A stretch of 64,000 nt of DNA from Lentilactobacillus kisonensis DSM 19906 = JCM 15041. GTDB lineage: Bacteria > Bacillota > Bacilli > Lactobacillales > Lactobacillaceae. The position numbers were made by a program, and so were the translations under genes. The stretch's first letter is position 1; every line of letters begins with the position of its first letter. The notes beneath the pieces are model-generated. The model searched no databases. It saw only the letters and a program-made list of their open reading frames with translations, and was not told where the DNA came from. Location of the stretch: NCBI RefSeq assembly GCF_001434135.1, contig NZ_AZEB01000010.1:19892-83891 (forward strand), in the 5' to 3' direction. This document shows positions 43,617-53,901 of this stretch, in pieces.

Positions 43617-44819
43617 TTAAATTTTAATTTGCTGCCGGAGTCCTCGCATCGAAAGCCACAGGGCAAGCCAGCAAATCGCGCCAATAATAATGTTAATTAG
43701 GGCAATTGCCGCCACCGGATAAGCTTCAGCAACGGAAACAACGACCATGCCAATACTGCCCATAATGGTTCCACCAGCGCTATACAACGATGAAGCCGAC
43801 CCGTTGTCATTTTCCTGTTGCTTTAACACCAAATACGTGCCGGGCGGCCTGATGGCACTGCTAGCTAACGTCGCCGGAAATTCAGTCAGCGCAAACATAA
43901 TTGGGTTGTGCAAGCCAAATAGCAGCACCAAAATGCCCCCAATGATGGTCAGTAAAAAACAACTATAAATAATCACAAACCGGTCAACGTATTTTGAAAG
44001 TGGAATGTAAATTAAAGGTCCCAGCAGCATCCCAAGCGCATTAAACGCAAAAAACAGGCTAAATAACTCGCTGCTTAAATGAAAGGTGTTTTGGTAGATA
44101 TAAGAGGAGGAAGAAATAAACCCTAGCGAAATAATTGACATCGTTGAAAACACCATTAATAGCGCGGTAAAACCGGGATCTTTTAACAGAACACCCAACC
44201 GCCCAAACGACCGCAGCAACCTCATCGATTCTGATTCTGGTTGGTGCGTTTCTTTGAAGATTAGCGTTCCTAAAACAACCGTTATTCCCAATAGTGCTTG
44301 TGCAAAGAAAATACCCCGCCAGGAAATAAACGTTAACAGTAAGGAACCGACCACTGGCGCCACTGCGGGTGAAATGACTACCATTGACTGGACGATTGCC
44401 AGAGTAGTCTCCTGCTTTCTGCCAACGAAAACATCCTTGATGACGGCAGTCGCTACGGTTGTCGCCACCCCACCACCACAGGCCTGCAAAACCCGAAAGA
44501 TGATAATCTGAGTTGCGCTGTTGGCAATTCCGCACAGAATGCTGGCGATTAGGTAAATCGTCAGCCCAATCAATAATATTGGCCGCCGTCCATAGCGATC
44601 ACTTAACGGCCCCCAGAACAAGGTTGCAATGCTATAGAAAATAAAGAATAGAATCAGGGTTAAATTCATGATGATTTCTGGCACAGCAAAAAAATGGGTC
44701 ATTTCAGGCAGTGCTGGTAAATAGAGATCCGTCGAAAGCGGCACAAAGGCACTCAACAATGCTAAGAAAATGATGAAACCAGTGTTACCTAACCGTGGTT
44801 GAATTTGATTTGACGCCAT
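43617..44819 (-). CDS. MFS multidrug exporter, Bcr/CflA family
   Basis: A 400-residue, 12-segment transporter. ALLSAFVPLSTDLYLPALPE (about 19-38) is the DHA1 Bcr/CflA signature in segment 1; GPLSDRYGRRPILLIG is motif A. RVLQACGGGVATTVATAVIKD follows and VAPVVGSLLLTFISWRGIF is the segment-5 region. It probably exports drugs or dipeptides with H+. AGGGGAGAGG precedes the ATG. It lies 17 bases after the GNAT gene, in one operon with the EEP gene. Confidence 0.88.
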   Translation of the reverse strand: MASNQIQPRLGNTGFIIFLALLSAFVPLSTDLYLPALPEMTHFFAVPEIIMNLTLILFFIFYSIATLFWGPLSDRYGRRPILLIGLTIYLIASILCGIANSATQIIIFRVLQACGGGVATTVATAVIKDVFVGRKQETTLAIVQSMVVISPAVAPVVGSLLLTFISWRGIFFAQALLGITVVLGTLIFKETHQPESESMRLLRSFGRLGVLLKDPGFTALLMVFSTMSIISLGFISSSSYIYQNTFHLSSELFSLFFAFNALGMLLGPLIYIPLSKYVDRFVIIYSCFLLTIIGGILVLLFGLHNPIMFALTEFPATLASSAIRPPGTYLVLKQQENDNGSASSLYSAGGTIMGSIGMVVVSVAEAYPVAAIALINIIIGAICWLALWLSMRGLRQQIKI

Positions 44820-44835
44820 TTTGAAGACCTCTCCC

Positions 44836-45279
44836 CTATTGCGTACCAGCAGCTGACCACTTCATATTAAATGCCACCTCGTTTGTGACGGGATCAGCCT
44901 GTTGTGACTCGACCGTAAATCCTTGTTGGCGGTAAAAGTGATACGCAGACTGGTTTTTTTGGTAAACCGACAGTGACAACTTTGACCGGGTTTGTTTCAC
45001 AGCCGTCATGAGTTGGGTACCTATTTGATGACCTCGGAACTTCTTGGCAACAAACAAGACCGCAATATAGCCATCAACAAGCCCAAGAAAGCCGTTAACT
45101 TTATTATTAGCTTCACTTAAAAACAGTTCCGAGGTCCCAATTTCTGTCTTAACTTCATGAGAATAATTTCGCCAATAATCGGCGGCAATAAACCAATGGG
45201 CGTCGAGATTCCCCGCCAACCAAATAGCAGCCACTTCATCCAATTTACGGCCCTGCAACCCATTTATGTGCGTAATCAT
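44836..45279 (-). CDS. GNAT-family N-acetyltransferase
   Basis: A 147-residue acetyltransferase. VDGYIAVLFVAKKFRGHQIG (about 69-88) holds the acetyl-CoA loop (R-G-x-x-I-G), and SLSVYQKNQSAYHFYRQQGF is the conserved C-terminal strand and helix. The acceptor is unknown. First gene of the operon GNAT - Bcr exporter - EEP protein; detoxification of a small molecule would fit but is inferred. GAAAGGACG precedes the ATG. Confidence 0.83.
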   Translation of the reverse strand: MITHINGLQGRKLDEVAAIWLAGNLDAHWFIAADYWRNYSHEVKTEIGTSELFLSEANNKVNGFLGLVDGYIAVLFVAKKFRGHQIGTQLMTAVKQTRSKLSLSVYQKNQSAYHFYRQQGFTVESQQADPVTNEVAFNMKWSAAGTQ

Positions 45280-45466
45280 CGGCTCGTCCTTTCATCAATA
45301 GTGATATAACTTTATTTTAACCTAAAATCCAACGATGGGCGTCAACAGCGCTCAAATTTGAATATGTTTGCCTCTTTTAGACTTAAAAACGGAATTTTAT
45401 CCTGATTTTCAACAATTTCGTTCGGATTTCGTGTACAATAATGGTAAACATAAGGAGGATTTACTC

Positions 45467-45949
45467 ATGACAGCCTATCAAAACAAAGTATATCTCGCTT
45501 CTCCATTTTTCAGTGATGGTCAAAAGGATCGAATCGCGCAAGTTGTTGCATTGTTGAAGCAGAATCCTACCATTGACAGTGATGCGATTTTCAATCCCCA
45601 AGACCACCAATTTGAACAAGAACCATTTGGTAGCTTCAAGTGGCAGGACGCGGTCTTTGCATCTGATATGCGTCAAGTTCACAAAGCCGATGTGGTGGTT
45701 GCCATCTTGGATTATCAACTTGAAGACGGCTTAACCGAACCCGATTCCGGGACAGTATTTGAAATTGGCTCAGCACATGAAGCCAATATCCCCGTTATTA
45801 TGGTTCAATTTGGTGAAAACAGTCAGCTCAACTTAATGCTGGCGAGAAGTTACACGGCCTTCTTTAATGACCAGGATGACATCCAGGGCTTGAAGGATTA
45901 TGATTTCAATAATCTGGAACAGAAGTACACAGAGAAAAAAGTGCTTTAA
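45467..45949 (+). CDS. Nucleoside 2-deoxyribosyltransferase
   Basis: A 160-residue enzyme that swaps bases between deoxyribonucleosides. VYLASPFFSDGQ (residues 8-19) is the conserved entry motif, VVVAILDYQ carries the Asp, and PDSGTVFEIGSAHEANIP holds the nucleophilic Glu (G-T-x-x-E-x-G). Length and motifs match the lactobacillus Ndt family; whether it is purine-only (PDT) or general (NDT) is not decided. AAGGAGGAT precedes the ATG at 45467. Monocistronic, ending at the terminator at 45968. Confidence 0.9.
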   Translation: MTAYQNKVYLASPFFSDGQKDRIAQVVALLKQNPTIDSDAIFNPQDHQFEQEPFGSFKWQDAVFASDMRQVHKADVVVAILDYQLEDGLTEPDSGTVFEIGSAHEANIPVIMVQFGENSQLNLMLARSYTAFFNDQDDIQGLKDYDFNNLEQKYTEKKVL

Positions 45950-45967
45950 TTACCCACAACTGCAACT

Positions 45968-46000
45968 AAAAACGCCTACCAGCTTTTGGTAGACGTTTTT
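45968..46000. terminator. Bidirectional terminator
   Basis: AAAAACGCCTACCA pairs with TGGTAGACGTTTTT around a short loop, between the convergent deoxyribosyltransferase and surface-protein genes. Confidence 0.88.
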
Positions 46001-46016
46001 AATTTGCAGTTTGTTA

Positions 46017-48897
46017 TTAGTAATAAGTTTTAACAAATTTAGAATTACCAGTGATATAACCACCAGCAACCTTGTATCTCAAGGCACCAACGTTATTGAC
46101 GCTGTTAGCGTGCGAGAAGTCATAGCGCTGAACCTTAATCTTCGTACCCTTCTTGATGTGACGCTTGTTCCGCTGGGTCAAGTTGACGGTCTTATAACGA
46201 TTGATCGTCTTCTTAACTTTAACGTAGTGAACTTGGTTATGCTTGCCCATTTCGACAAGTTTGCGGTTCCCAGTAATGTATTGACCATTGCTGAGAAGGT
46301 AACGGGTGGTTAAGTTGTGCTTAACAAACTTGGTAACATGAAGCACTGTCCCTTGCTTGTAGTTGCGGACTTTACCAGTCAAGTTGACATTAGTATAAGC
46401 ATTAACCCCACGAGGATTAATGACAGTCAATGTCTTGTGACTGCTCTGGTAGTAAACCGGACGAACGTAAGCCCACTGCGCGGTGATGTAACCCTTCTTG
46501 CCCTTGTTCTTAGTCAAGTGGTTCACATCGCGAACTTGATAACGCAACCGACCATTCTTCGAGTGACTGTAGCCGGTAACCACAAACATTGGCCGATAAA
46601 CCCGTGGCTTACGTGAGTAACCAGCGCGACGCTCATTCTTGGAGAAGGTATTGTTCTTGTACAGATAAATCTTCTTCAATGAATAAACGGCTTCACCCTT
46701 TTTGGCAACAACGGATGGGGTTGTCACTGTGGTACCAGGGGTTGGAGCGGGTTCTGGAGTTGGGGTCGGTTTAGGCGTTGGTGTAGGCGTTGGTGTAGGC
46801 GTTGGTGTGATCCCTTTTTTATGAACATAGATTTTTACAGTCTTAGTTGGATCTGCCAATGCAGGAAACATGCAATCGTCTCCAACTGGTTGCTTTAATC
46901 CAGCTGGAAGCCCGGACGTCATATATTCGTACCCTGCTGGTAAATTCTGCTTCACAAATTCGCTATTGGTACCCTTCGGCAAATCTTTACTTAAGTCATA
47001 AGTTGTGCCATTGTAAGACCAACTTGCAGGCGTACCCGCATCACCGTTTGTCGAATATGTTTTTCCAACTTGGACTCCAGCTTTACCATCTTCAACATTG
47101 ATAAACTCAAAATTAATTTGTGGTTGAGCAACGGGGGTATGATCGGCCGAAATATATATTTTAACCATCTTAGGAAGACTTCTATACTGATACTCTTTCC
47201 CATTGACAGTGACATCATTTGTTGCATAGACGTACCCGACATATAAACCTTTTGGTAGATTATCAGTCTTTTGAATATTGGTAATTTTAAACGATGCTGG
47301 ATTCGTATTATCCGGCTGAACATTACCATCAGCATCTAACGCTGATTCAGGATTACCATTAGCGTCTTTAGCTGACTCATCAGTCAAGACTTTCTGGAAC
47401 AAACCATCAGAACCATAGTGCAAGGTAATGTTTTTTCTGTTCACATTATTTGGATCATCAGTGTTGTTGAAATCATAACAATCAGTGATGAACGTATCAT
47501 TATTAGGAATTGGTTTATTGCTGCTGTCATTATGATATCCAAATCTAATCAACGCGGTGCCATTGCCGGTAACTGCTGGTTCTGTTTCTCCAGGGTAAGG
47601 ATACGGATCGCTACTGTTCGGAACTGAACCATCGGGATTGGTTTTGCTGTCTAGAGGATATCTAAAGTAAGTATCACCTTGCGATCCCTGATTACCCATA
47701 CTGACAAGCTGATCACCAGTACGAGCAATTGCATTCTCATTTTGATACAAAACCGGCTGGAATCCTACAGCATTAGGGTTACTAAAAAGCATATGTGCTT
47801 GATATGGTTCAGCAGGCACTTTAACCAAATCAGGAATTTTTGCAGTACTACTTACAGGTTGCCCTGTGAGGGTACTTGATATGTTCACCCAATCCTTTGC
47901 ATCCTGAGTCTTAATTGGCATTTCAACATTAAATGACGTACCTTGATCCTTAGTGGGATCCAATTTGCTAATATCAAGATGGTAAACCAACTTTGTAGAA
48001 GATGACGCTGCTTTATCAAGTGTCCAAGCACTATCTGGAGTGTCCGCAGACGAACCTGTTGGTGCTCGATAGACGCCTAAAGGTGCTCCCTCCTGAACAT
48101 CGAAGGCTGCCTTCCCTGATTCAGACTTATCAATCTGAACTGTCCAGGTTAAAGTCTTATAACCGTTCGATGGATCCTGTAGTTGCTTAACTGCATTACC
48201 ACTGTCGGTTGACTTTGGCAAGGCAATTTGGGCAAATGCAACAAAGGCATTTTGACTGTATAAGTACATAATATTTTTAGCATTGGTACCCGGTGTCAAA
48301 CAGTTATCGTTAATTTTAGTAACATCAGAATAACCATTATCGGCGTACGGAGTGTTACTGCTGGGAAAAATATTAGGGAATGGCAGCGCACCCTTATTTG
48401 CGAAGATTGATTGCCCAAATGGAATGGCACCTTTATTATCATTATTATCTTCGATCACATTTAACACTTTAAAGTTCTGGACATCGTACTCATGCGACTG
48501 GCCAGTAGCTGGTTTAAAAGTAGGTTGAATCGTATATGTAACGGGATTTTTTTCAGGCTGGTCGCTTGTTGTGGTTGTGTTATCAGAATTTTTAGATGGC
48601 TTCATGTTAATTGTAACGGTAGGATCCACCATACTATTGTAATAATCAGTTGGTGCACTTCTATTTGCGGTTAGGATAACATATGTAAACTGACCATTTG
48701 AACTCTGCTTCGTGGCTACTGAAAAGATCATTACTGTATACCGTCTTATCATCTAAAGTCGTTGCCTTAACAGGTGTGTTGTCAGCTTTAACAGACGTGG
48801 CAGAAAAAAAGCCACTAAAAAGCACAACTGATAGTGCAATCAACGCATACCTAATCCAATTTCCCAATAAATTTGACCTATAGTGCTTCCTAAACAT
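46017..48897 (-). pseudogene. DUF5776 cell-surface protein, frameshifted near the N terminus
   Basis: The signal peptide (YALIALSVVLFSGFF..SVKAD) is read from 48897 (ATG, GGAAGGG upstream) and runs into a stop near 48661, while the rest of the protein is in the next frame. Removing one T from the four-T run at 48722-48725 (minus strand) joins the frames as DLSVATKQSSNGQF and gives 959 residues. The body has a beta-rich region, a MucBP-like part (INFEFINVEDGKAGVQVG), a TPTPTP linker and a C-terminal DUF5776 region of about 230 residues. No LPXTG. The intact paralogue is at 49261. It could be a real mutation, a phase switch or a sequencing error. Confidence 0.8.
46775..46810 (-). repeat. TP-rich linker repeat inside the surface protein
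   Basis: Repeated GGCGTTGGTGTA 12-mers encode alternating Thr-Pro residues between the mucin-binding-like part and the DUF5776 region. This is a wall-spanning linker, not a CRISPR. Confidence 0.85.
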
Positions 48898-49200
48898 AAA
48901 ACGACACCCTTCCTTGGACGTTTCCAACATTTGTAATTAAATAACTTATAGTATAATTCTCAGGCAGCTACTCCGCACGTAAAATTGCTTCTTGTCGTTG
49001 TAAACTAGTCCTAATGAATCTTACTTAGCATATTATTCAAATACCCCTATGCTCATAATATAACCATATAAACATTCGCGCAACTGATAACAATACCAAT
49101 AGCGACATTAATATACCAAATTACCCAACAGAAGATTCTCAATCAGTACATTTTCAGCAATGGTCGCCGAGTGCTGGTAGGATACTTTATGAATCATAGT
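48898..49200. other. Gap between the two surface-protein genes
   Basis: AT-rich, with no frame carrying a ribosome site and no repeat copy. It should hold the promoter of the frameshifted gene. Confidence 0.4.
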
Positions 49201-49234
49201 AAAAGAAGGCCGCCAACATTCGGCGGCCTTCTTT
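49201..49234. terminator. Rho-independent terminator
   Basis: AAGAAGGCCGCC pairs perfectly with GGCGGCCTTCTT around 7 bases. It ends the surface-protein transcript coming from 51966. Confidence 0.9.
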
Positions 49235-49260
49235 CATTTAAGCTCAATTCAACTTTCCAT

Positions 49261-51966
49261 CTAGTAGAAAGCCTTAACATCCTTCACATTTCCAGTAATG
49301 TACCCACCAGCAACATAATATCTTAACGTGCCGTGTTTAGAGACACTATTGGCTTGCGAGTAATCAACCGCCTTGACTTTAATCTTAGTACCCTTTTTAA
49401 ACTGCCCATTTTTATTTTTTAGGTTAACCGTCTGATAGCGATTAATGGCCTTCTTAGCCTTGACATAACGAGGCAGTTTCTGCTTACCCATTTTAATGAG
49501 TTTGCGGTTTCCGGTAATGTATTGACCATTGCTGAGAACATAGCGAGTTGTGAGATTGTGATGAACGAACTTCGTCACGTGCAGGATAGTGCCCTGTTTG
49601 TAATTGCGAACCTTATTGGTTAAGTTTGCGTTCTTATAAGCATTAACACCACGTGGATTAATGACCGTCAGAGTTGTGTGCTTGCTTTGGTAATAGACGG
49701 GGCGAACATACTGCCAATTCGTTGTAATGTAACCTCGTTTATTCTTATTTTTGGTTAAATGATTAACATCGCGAACCTTATAACGCACAGTACCATTCTT
49801 CGCATATGCGTAACCAGTTACCACAAACATTGGGCGATAGACCCGTGGCTTGCTCGTATAACTTGCAAGACGAGCTTTCTTGGTGAAGTTAGCGTTCTGA
49901 TATAAGTAGATTTTCTTAACTGCATAGACCGCTTCATTCCTCTTAGCCAAACCACTTGGCTTACTTGGGCTAGTGGTCGTGGTTGTTGAAGTGGTCGCCT
50001 TGGTTGTTGAACTATCAGGTGTCGTTGGCGTTGTTGGGGTTGTCGGTGTGCTTGGCGTTACTGGCAAATTGCCGCCGCCATTATCTGGCACCGCACCGTT
50101 CTTAATAATGTAGTACTTCAAAGTTGCTTGTTTGGCAGGCCAAGTTGTTGGTAAAACAGCTTGAATTTGGCCGGTCCGTAATTCATTAGCTGCCGCTGTA
50201 TGATAACCAGCCGGTAGATTCTCATTGATCCACAATTGTAAGTTTAACCCATCTTCAGTAGGTGCCACCTGCTCAATTGGATCCCCAGCATTATGGTTGT
50301 ATCCTGGAATTTCAATTGTTCTCACGGTATTGGCTGGGTCATTCACATCAACGTAGTGGAGCACAATATTGGCAGCACTCTTAGGCAGTGGGACAACATT
50401 AGAATTCTTAACCACAAAAGTTGTCTCTTTCGTTGCCTCGTTTCCTTGCGCATTTTTAGCGGTAATAGCTAACTTATAAGTCCCATCTTTTGGATGAGCT
50501 GGATCAAATTCGTCACCAATATACTTCGCGGTGAAGGTGTAGCCAGGCGCAATTTTACCGCCATTAATCTGCGGGTTTGCTGGATCGGAAGCCGCCGCCA
50601 CGAACTGCTTAATAAATTCTGGCGAAGTAACCGTTCCAAGAACAAAGTCAAAATCTGGATCAAGTGATTTTGATAGATCGACAGTCTTCTCAGGCGTTAA
50701 ATCAAGCGTTGGTGTATAGCCAGTTTGGTCTGGATTCATATATCTCATTTGAACCAAATGAGATCCGGCATTCTGTTCAGCGTCATTTTGATCAACGTAC
50801 TTTAGGCTGGTTTGCATTTGAATGGTATCAGCTGCCCCAGTTGTTTTATAAAGTGGGCTGTTATAATCAGTAACCCGTGGGGTGGTTGGTGCATAGAAGG
50901 TAAGGTCAACTGACCAGCCTGGATGTATCCCCGCCGTTGAGCACGTGAAGATAATCCCCTTTTTATCTGGCGTTTGGCTAAGCGTATAAGTTCCCTTGGT
51001 CATCTGTGCATACTCGGCACCATTATAGCCGCCATCCCGATTGTAAGAATCAACCCACGGGACAACTGTATCAAAATCAATTGAATGCCCATCAGTAGGT
51101 TCAATCGTCCAAGTCAATTCCTTGGGCATTGCTGATTGCTTAGGTAACTTAATCATTCCAAACGCACTCACAGCATCTTGGGTATGCTGATAATAAAGCT
51201 GAGATGGCGTTGTGCTAGTGGCTTCTTCTCGGCCAACGTAATTGTCTCGATAATGACTCTCATTATCATTACCCAAAGTCAACCCACCAAAGCCGCCAAA
51301 GATTGCATGGGAAAGTTGATCTGGGATGTCAAATGGTGTGTTACCACCACCGCCATCATCTTTGTTACTTGTAACTAACAGGTATGAATCCGGAAAACTA
51401 ATTTTAGATTCACCAGCTGGCGTAAACGATGTGGTAACGTTAACGCGCTGCTTATCCAAATTCAAATTAGGTTGAATCGTTCCGGCAATCACAATTGATA
51501 ACTGCTGGATATTGGGTAAGTCTGCCTTAGCAGTGACGGTAATCGTCCCGCCATTGGTAGTCATCGAAAAATCATCGTTTAAGCTACTTGAAGTTGTTGT
51601 ACTTGAAAGATCCTTAGTAATACTTAAAGGATCAAGAATGCTACCATTATCCAGATTAATCGTGAACGTATCCCCGGCATGAACTCTCTGCTGAGAATTG
51701 CCCGGGGCATCAAATGACAGCTTAAACTGAACAATGTTATTGGCCGTCATTTCTTCACCTGATTGGAAATTTGTGCGGTAAGCTAGATTGGCTGCACTGA
51801 CTGGTGAATACGTTTCATCAGCATGCGCCCTGACGCCCCCAAATAGGATAGAAGCAACCGTCACAAAGCTAAGTAGCACGATCACAACCAAATTCAGTAA
51901 ACCCCACTGCTTCTTTTGGTTTAAATCCCCGTCTAAACCATCGACTCTAACCATGTTTCTTTTCAT
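49261..51966 (-). CDS. DUF5776 cell-surface protein
   Basis: A 901-residue secreted protein. An unusually long signal peptide (hydrophobic core LLNLVVIVLLSFVTVASILF near 25-44, cleavage after AHA) is followed by a beta-rich, adhesin-like region of about 450 residues and an Ig-like part (GTYKLAITAKNAQGNEATKE). A MucBP-like stretch follows, then a Thr/Ser/Pro linker, then about 235 residues of basic DUF5776 repeats (PRVYRPMFVVTGYAYAKNG, RGYITTNWQYVRP). DUF5776 may hold the protein on the wall by charge; there is no LPXTG. The ATG at 51966 follows GGGGGAAG. The neighbour at 46017 is a paralogue with a nearly identical C-terminal third. Adhesion is inferred. Confidence 0.82.
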   Translation of the reverse strand: MKRNMVRVDGLDGDLNQKKQWGLLNLVVIVLLSFVTVASILFGGVRAHADETYSPVSAANLAYRTNFQSGEEMTANNIVQFKLSFDAPGNSQQRVHAGDTFTINLDNGSILDPLSITKDLSSTTTSSSLNDDFSMTTNGGTITVTAKADLPNIQQLSIVIAGTIQPNLNLDKQRVNVTTSFTPAGESKISFPDSYLLVTSNKDDGGGGNTPFDIPDQLSHAIFGGFGGLTLGNDNESHYRDNYVGREEATSTTPSQLYYQHTQDAVSAFGMIKLPKQSAMPKELTWTIEPTDGHSIDFDTVVPWVDSYNRDGGYNGAEYAQMTKGTYTLSQTPDKKGIIFTCSTAGIHPGWSVDLTFYAPTTPRVTDYNSPLYKTTGAADTIQMQTSLKYVDQNDAEQNAGSHLVQMRYMNPDQTGYTPTLDLTPEKTVDLSKSLDPDFDFVLGTVTSPEFIKQFVAAASDPANPQINGGKIAPGYTFTAKYIGDEFDPAHPKDGTYKLAITAKNAQGNEATKETTFVVKNSNVVPLPKSAANIVLHYVDVNDPANTVRTIEIPGYNHNAGDPIEQVAPTEDGLNLQLWINENLPAGYHTAAANELRTGQIQAVLPTTWPAKQATLKYYIIKNGAVPDNGGGNLPVTPSTPTTPTTPTTPDSSTTKATTSTTTTTSPSKPSGLAKRNEAVYAVKKIYLYQNANFTKKARLASYTSKPRVYRPMFVVTGYAYAKNGTVRYKVRDVNHLTKNKNKRGYITTNWQYVRPVYYQSKHTTLTVINPRGVNAYKNANLTNKVRNYKQGTILHVTKFVHHNLTTRYVLSNGQYITGNRKLIKMGKQKLPRYVKAKKAINRYQTVNLKNKNGQFKKGTKIKVKAVDYSQANSVSKHGTLRYYVAGGYITGNVKDVKAFY

Positions 51967-52208
51967 TATTAACTTCCCCCGTTCAACGGACTGGCACAAT
52001 TGTCCGCCCATTCTTCTAATATCAGAACCCCTATCATTATTTATATCAATTTAATTATAAGATGCCAGTCCAAACGGTTCAACTTTTGATTTGGCTGCTG
52101 TTAACGGATCCAAATCGTTGATTACTAAGGAACTTAGGGGATTCAGTCAGGTCATCAAGTGATTCCTAACTTTTCAGTTGTTTCATTAATTAGTAAAACT
52201 AAGCGTAA

Positions 52209-53402
52209 TCAGTCCATATCTAATGGTAAGTTTGCGCGGTCGTTGTCCGGCAACCGCCGAATCGCGTGCTTCAATAGAAATGGCGCGATGAGTGTTGACA
52301 AAATGATAACTAGAATCAAATCCGAATAATATGTCCCGGATAGCAACCCCGAGGAAAAGCCAATTTGGGCAGTGATCAAACCCATTTCGCCTCGAGAAAT
52401 CATCCCTGAGCCAATCATGTAACTGCTATGAATATTGAAGCCGTTCATTAATGCCCCTAGTCCGCAGCCAAGCAACTTACTAACGCAAGCCAGAAAGGTT
52501 AAAACTGCCACGAAAACAATTGAGTTTCCTAGATGATCCAACGACATATTCAGACCAATGCTAACGAAGAAGAGCGGCACAAACACCGCATAGCCGATTG
52601 GCTCCATGTGGTTTTCAATGGTTGCACGATAAGGCGTATGAGCGACGGCAATGCCAGCAAAGAATGCGCCAACTGCACCGCTCAACCCTACGGCATCAGC
52701 GGCCCAGGCCATCCCTAAACAAATCACCATTGAGGTAATCGTCACACTCGAGGTCATTAATAACCGTTCACCAATTCGCATCAAATAAGGAACAATCCAG
52801 CGAACCATCAGATAAGTCCCACCGAAAAAAGCAATTTGTTCGGTAAAAACCACCAGCAAATTAGTTGGCGCCCCGCTGGTCTTAACCCCAGCCGTCCCCA
52901 TCATACTAATCATGATTGATAATAGAATCACGCCGATAATATCGTCGGCAACCGCTGCGCCAAGGATGGTGGCCCCTTCCTTAGTATCCAACGCTTGATA
53001 GTCCCGCAAAACCGCCACTGAAATTGAAACTGAGGTGGCGCTAAAAACAACGCCAATGAACGCTGCTTCTAATGGTGAAAATGAATAGGCTAAAGCGGCC
53101 GCACCAATCATGATAACCGGAAAAATAACCCCGACGATTGCCACAATGATTGCCGGCCGCAAATACTTTCTCAGTAATTTGAGGTTACTTTCTAAACCAC
53201 CCAGAAACATGAGAATGATGACACCAATTTGGGAAAACAAGTTGAGCGCACTATCCAGATGAATCCAATTAAGCAGCGCTGGGCCCACGATAATGCCAAC
53301 AATAATTTGGCCAATAACGGCTGGAATACCAATTCGATTTGCCAAGTGACCCGCCAAAGTTGTTAAGATTAGCAATAAGCAAAGCGCCCCAATAAAATTC
53401 AT
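52209..53402 (-). CDS. Cation:proton antiporter (CPA2/KefB-like)
   Basis: A 397-residue, 12-13 segment antiporter. LAGHLANRIGIPAVIGQIIV opens the protein, LGAAVADDIIGVILLSIM (about 147) contains the Asp-Asp ion site of the CPA family, and ISRGEMGLITAQIGFSSGLL is the conserved segment near the end. No cytosolic RCK domain. It exchanges Na+ or K+ for H+. AAAGGAAGTT precedes the ATG. Oddly, it is led by a full T-box with an apparent valine specifier. Confidence 0.88.
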   Translation of the reverse strand: MNFIGALCLLLILTTLAGHLANRIGIPAVIGQIIVGIIVGPALLNWIHLDSALNLFSQIGVIILMFLGGLESNLKLLRKYLRPAIIVAIVGVIFPVIMIGAAALAYSFSPLEAAFIGVVFSATSVSISVAVLRDYQALDTKEGATILGAAVADDIIGVILLSIMISMMGTAGVKTSGAPTNLLVVFTEQIAFFGGTYLMVRWIVPYLMRIGERLLMTSSVTITSMVICLGMAWAADAVGLSGAVGAFFAGIAVAHTPYRATIENHMEPIGYAVFVPLFFVSIGLNMSLDHLGNSIVFVAVLTFLACVSKLLGCGLGALMNGFNIHSSYMIGSGMISRGEMGLITAQIGFSSGLLSGTYYSDLILVIILSTLIAPFLLKHAIRRLPDNDRANLPLDMD

Positions 53403-53511
53403 AACCTAACTTCCTTTCGTGAGAATTAGGATACGACCTATTTTTTTATATGTCGTGTCCTTTACTAGTTCATTTGAGATTACGATAGAGATTCCGAAAT
53501 TTTTTCTAGCA

Positions 53512-53775
53512 AAAAAACGTCCCTTGAAATCAATCCGACTTCAAGGGACGCTTTCCGTGTTACCACCCAACTTCACAGCAACCTCACGACCACTGCCTTA
53601 CTGTGTACAGCCAAATCAACTTGACGATACACTGGCGCTGTAATGGGCGCTCCCAACAAATTCTCATCGCATTTGTTGCTCAAAGGCTACTTTCGTTATT
53701 TAAGTACTTAGACCGTTCACACTTTCTAGATCTTCCCTGAAAAAACTCAAATAACTACTCTCCTCATCTTAGCAA
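53512..53775 (-). promoter_or_regulatory. T-box leader of the antiporter gene, apparent valine specifier
   Basis: On the minus strand GGGTGGTAACACGG (core 53568-53556) precedes a CGTCCCTTGAA / TTCAAGGGACG terminator with T-run. Stem I has AGAGTA on the 5-prime side, helix GTTATTT / AAATAAC and loop GAAAGTAG, giving GTA at 53690-53688. The leader ends about 110 bases before the antiporter ATG, with no other gene between. Confidence 0.87.
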
Positions 53776-53802
53776 ATTCTCATATTTCTTTAATTGTGAC
53801 TA

Positions 53803-53831
53803 ATGGTATTCTCTTTGCCTTTCAGTGTCAA
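53803..53831 (-). promoter_or_regulatory. Promoter of the antiporter T-box transcript
   Basis: TTGACA (53831-53826), 17-base spacer, TACCAT (53808-53803) on the minus strand. Confidence 0.6.
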
Positions 53832-53901
53832 CCGTTCTGTAAGGCTCACTACTGAGTCGGTTTTAATTTTTGAAATAGCCACTCGGCAAATAGGCTCACG
53901 G

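Noticed and set aside
46775..46810. Short tandem repeats considered as a CRISPR array
   Set aside because: The units are contiguous without spacers and encode the Thr-Pro linker of a surface protein.
52130..52175. Hairpin TTAGGGGATTCA / TGATTCCTAA considered as the antiporter terminator
   Set aside because: The stem has mismatches and there is no T-run on the minus strand, so it is not listed as a feature.
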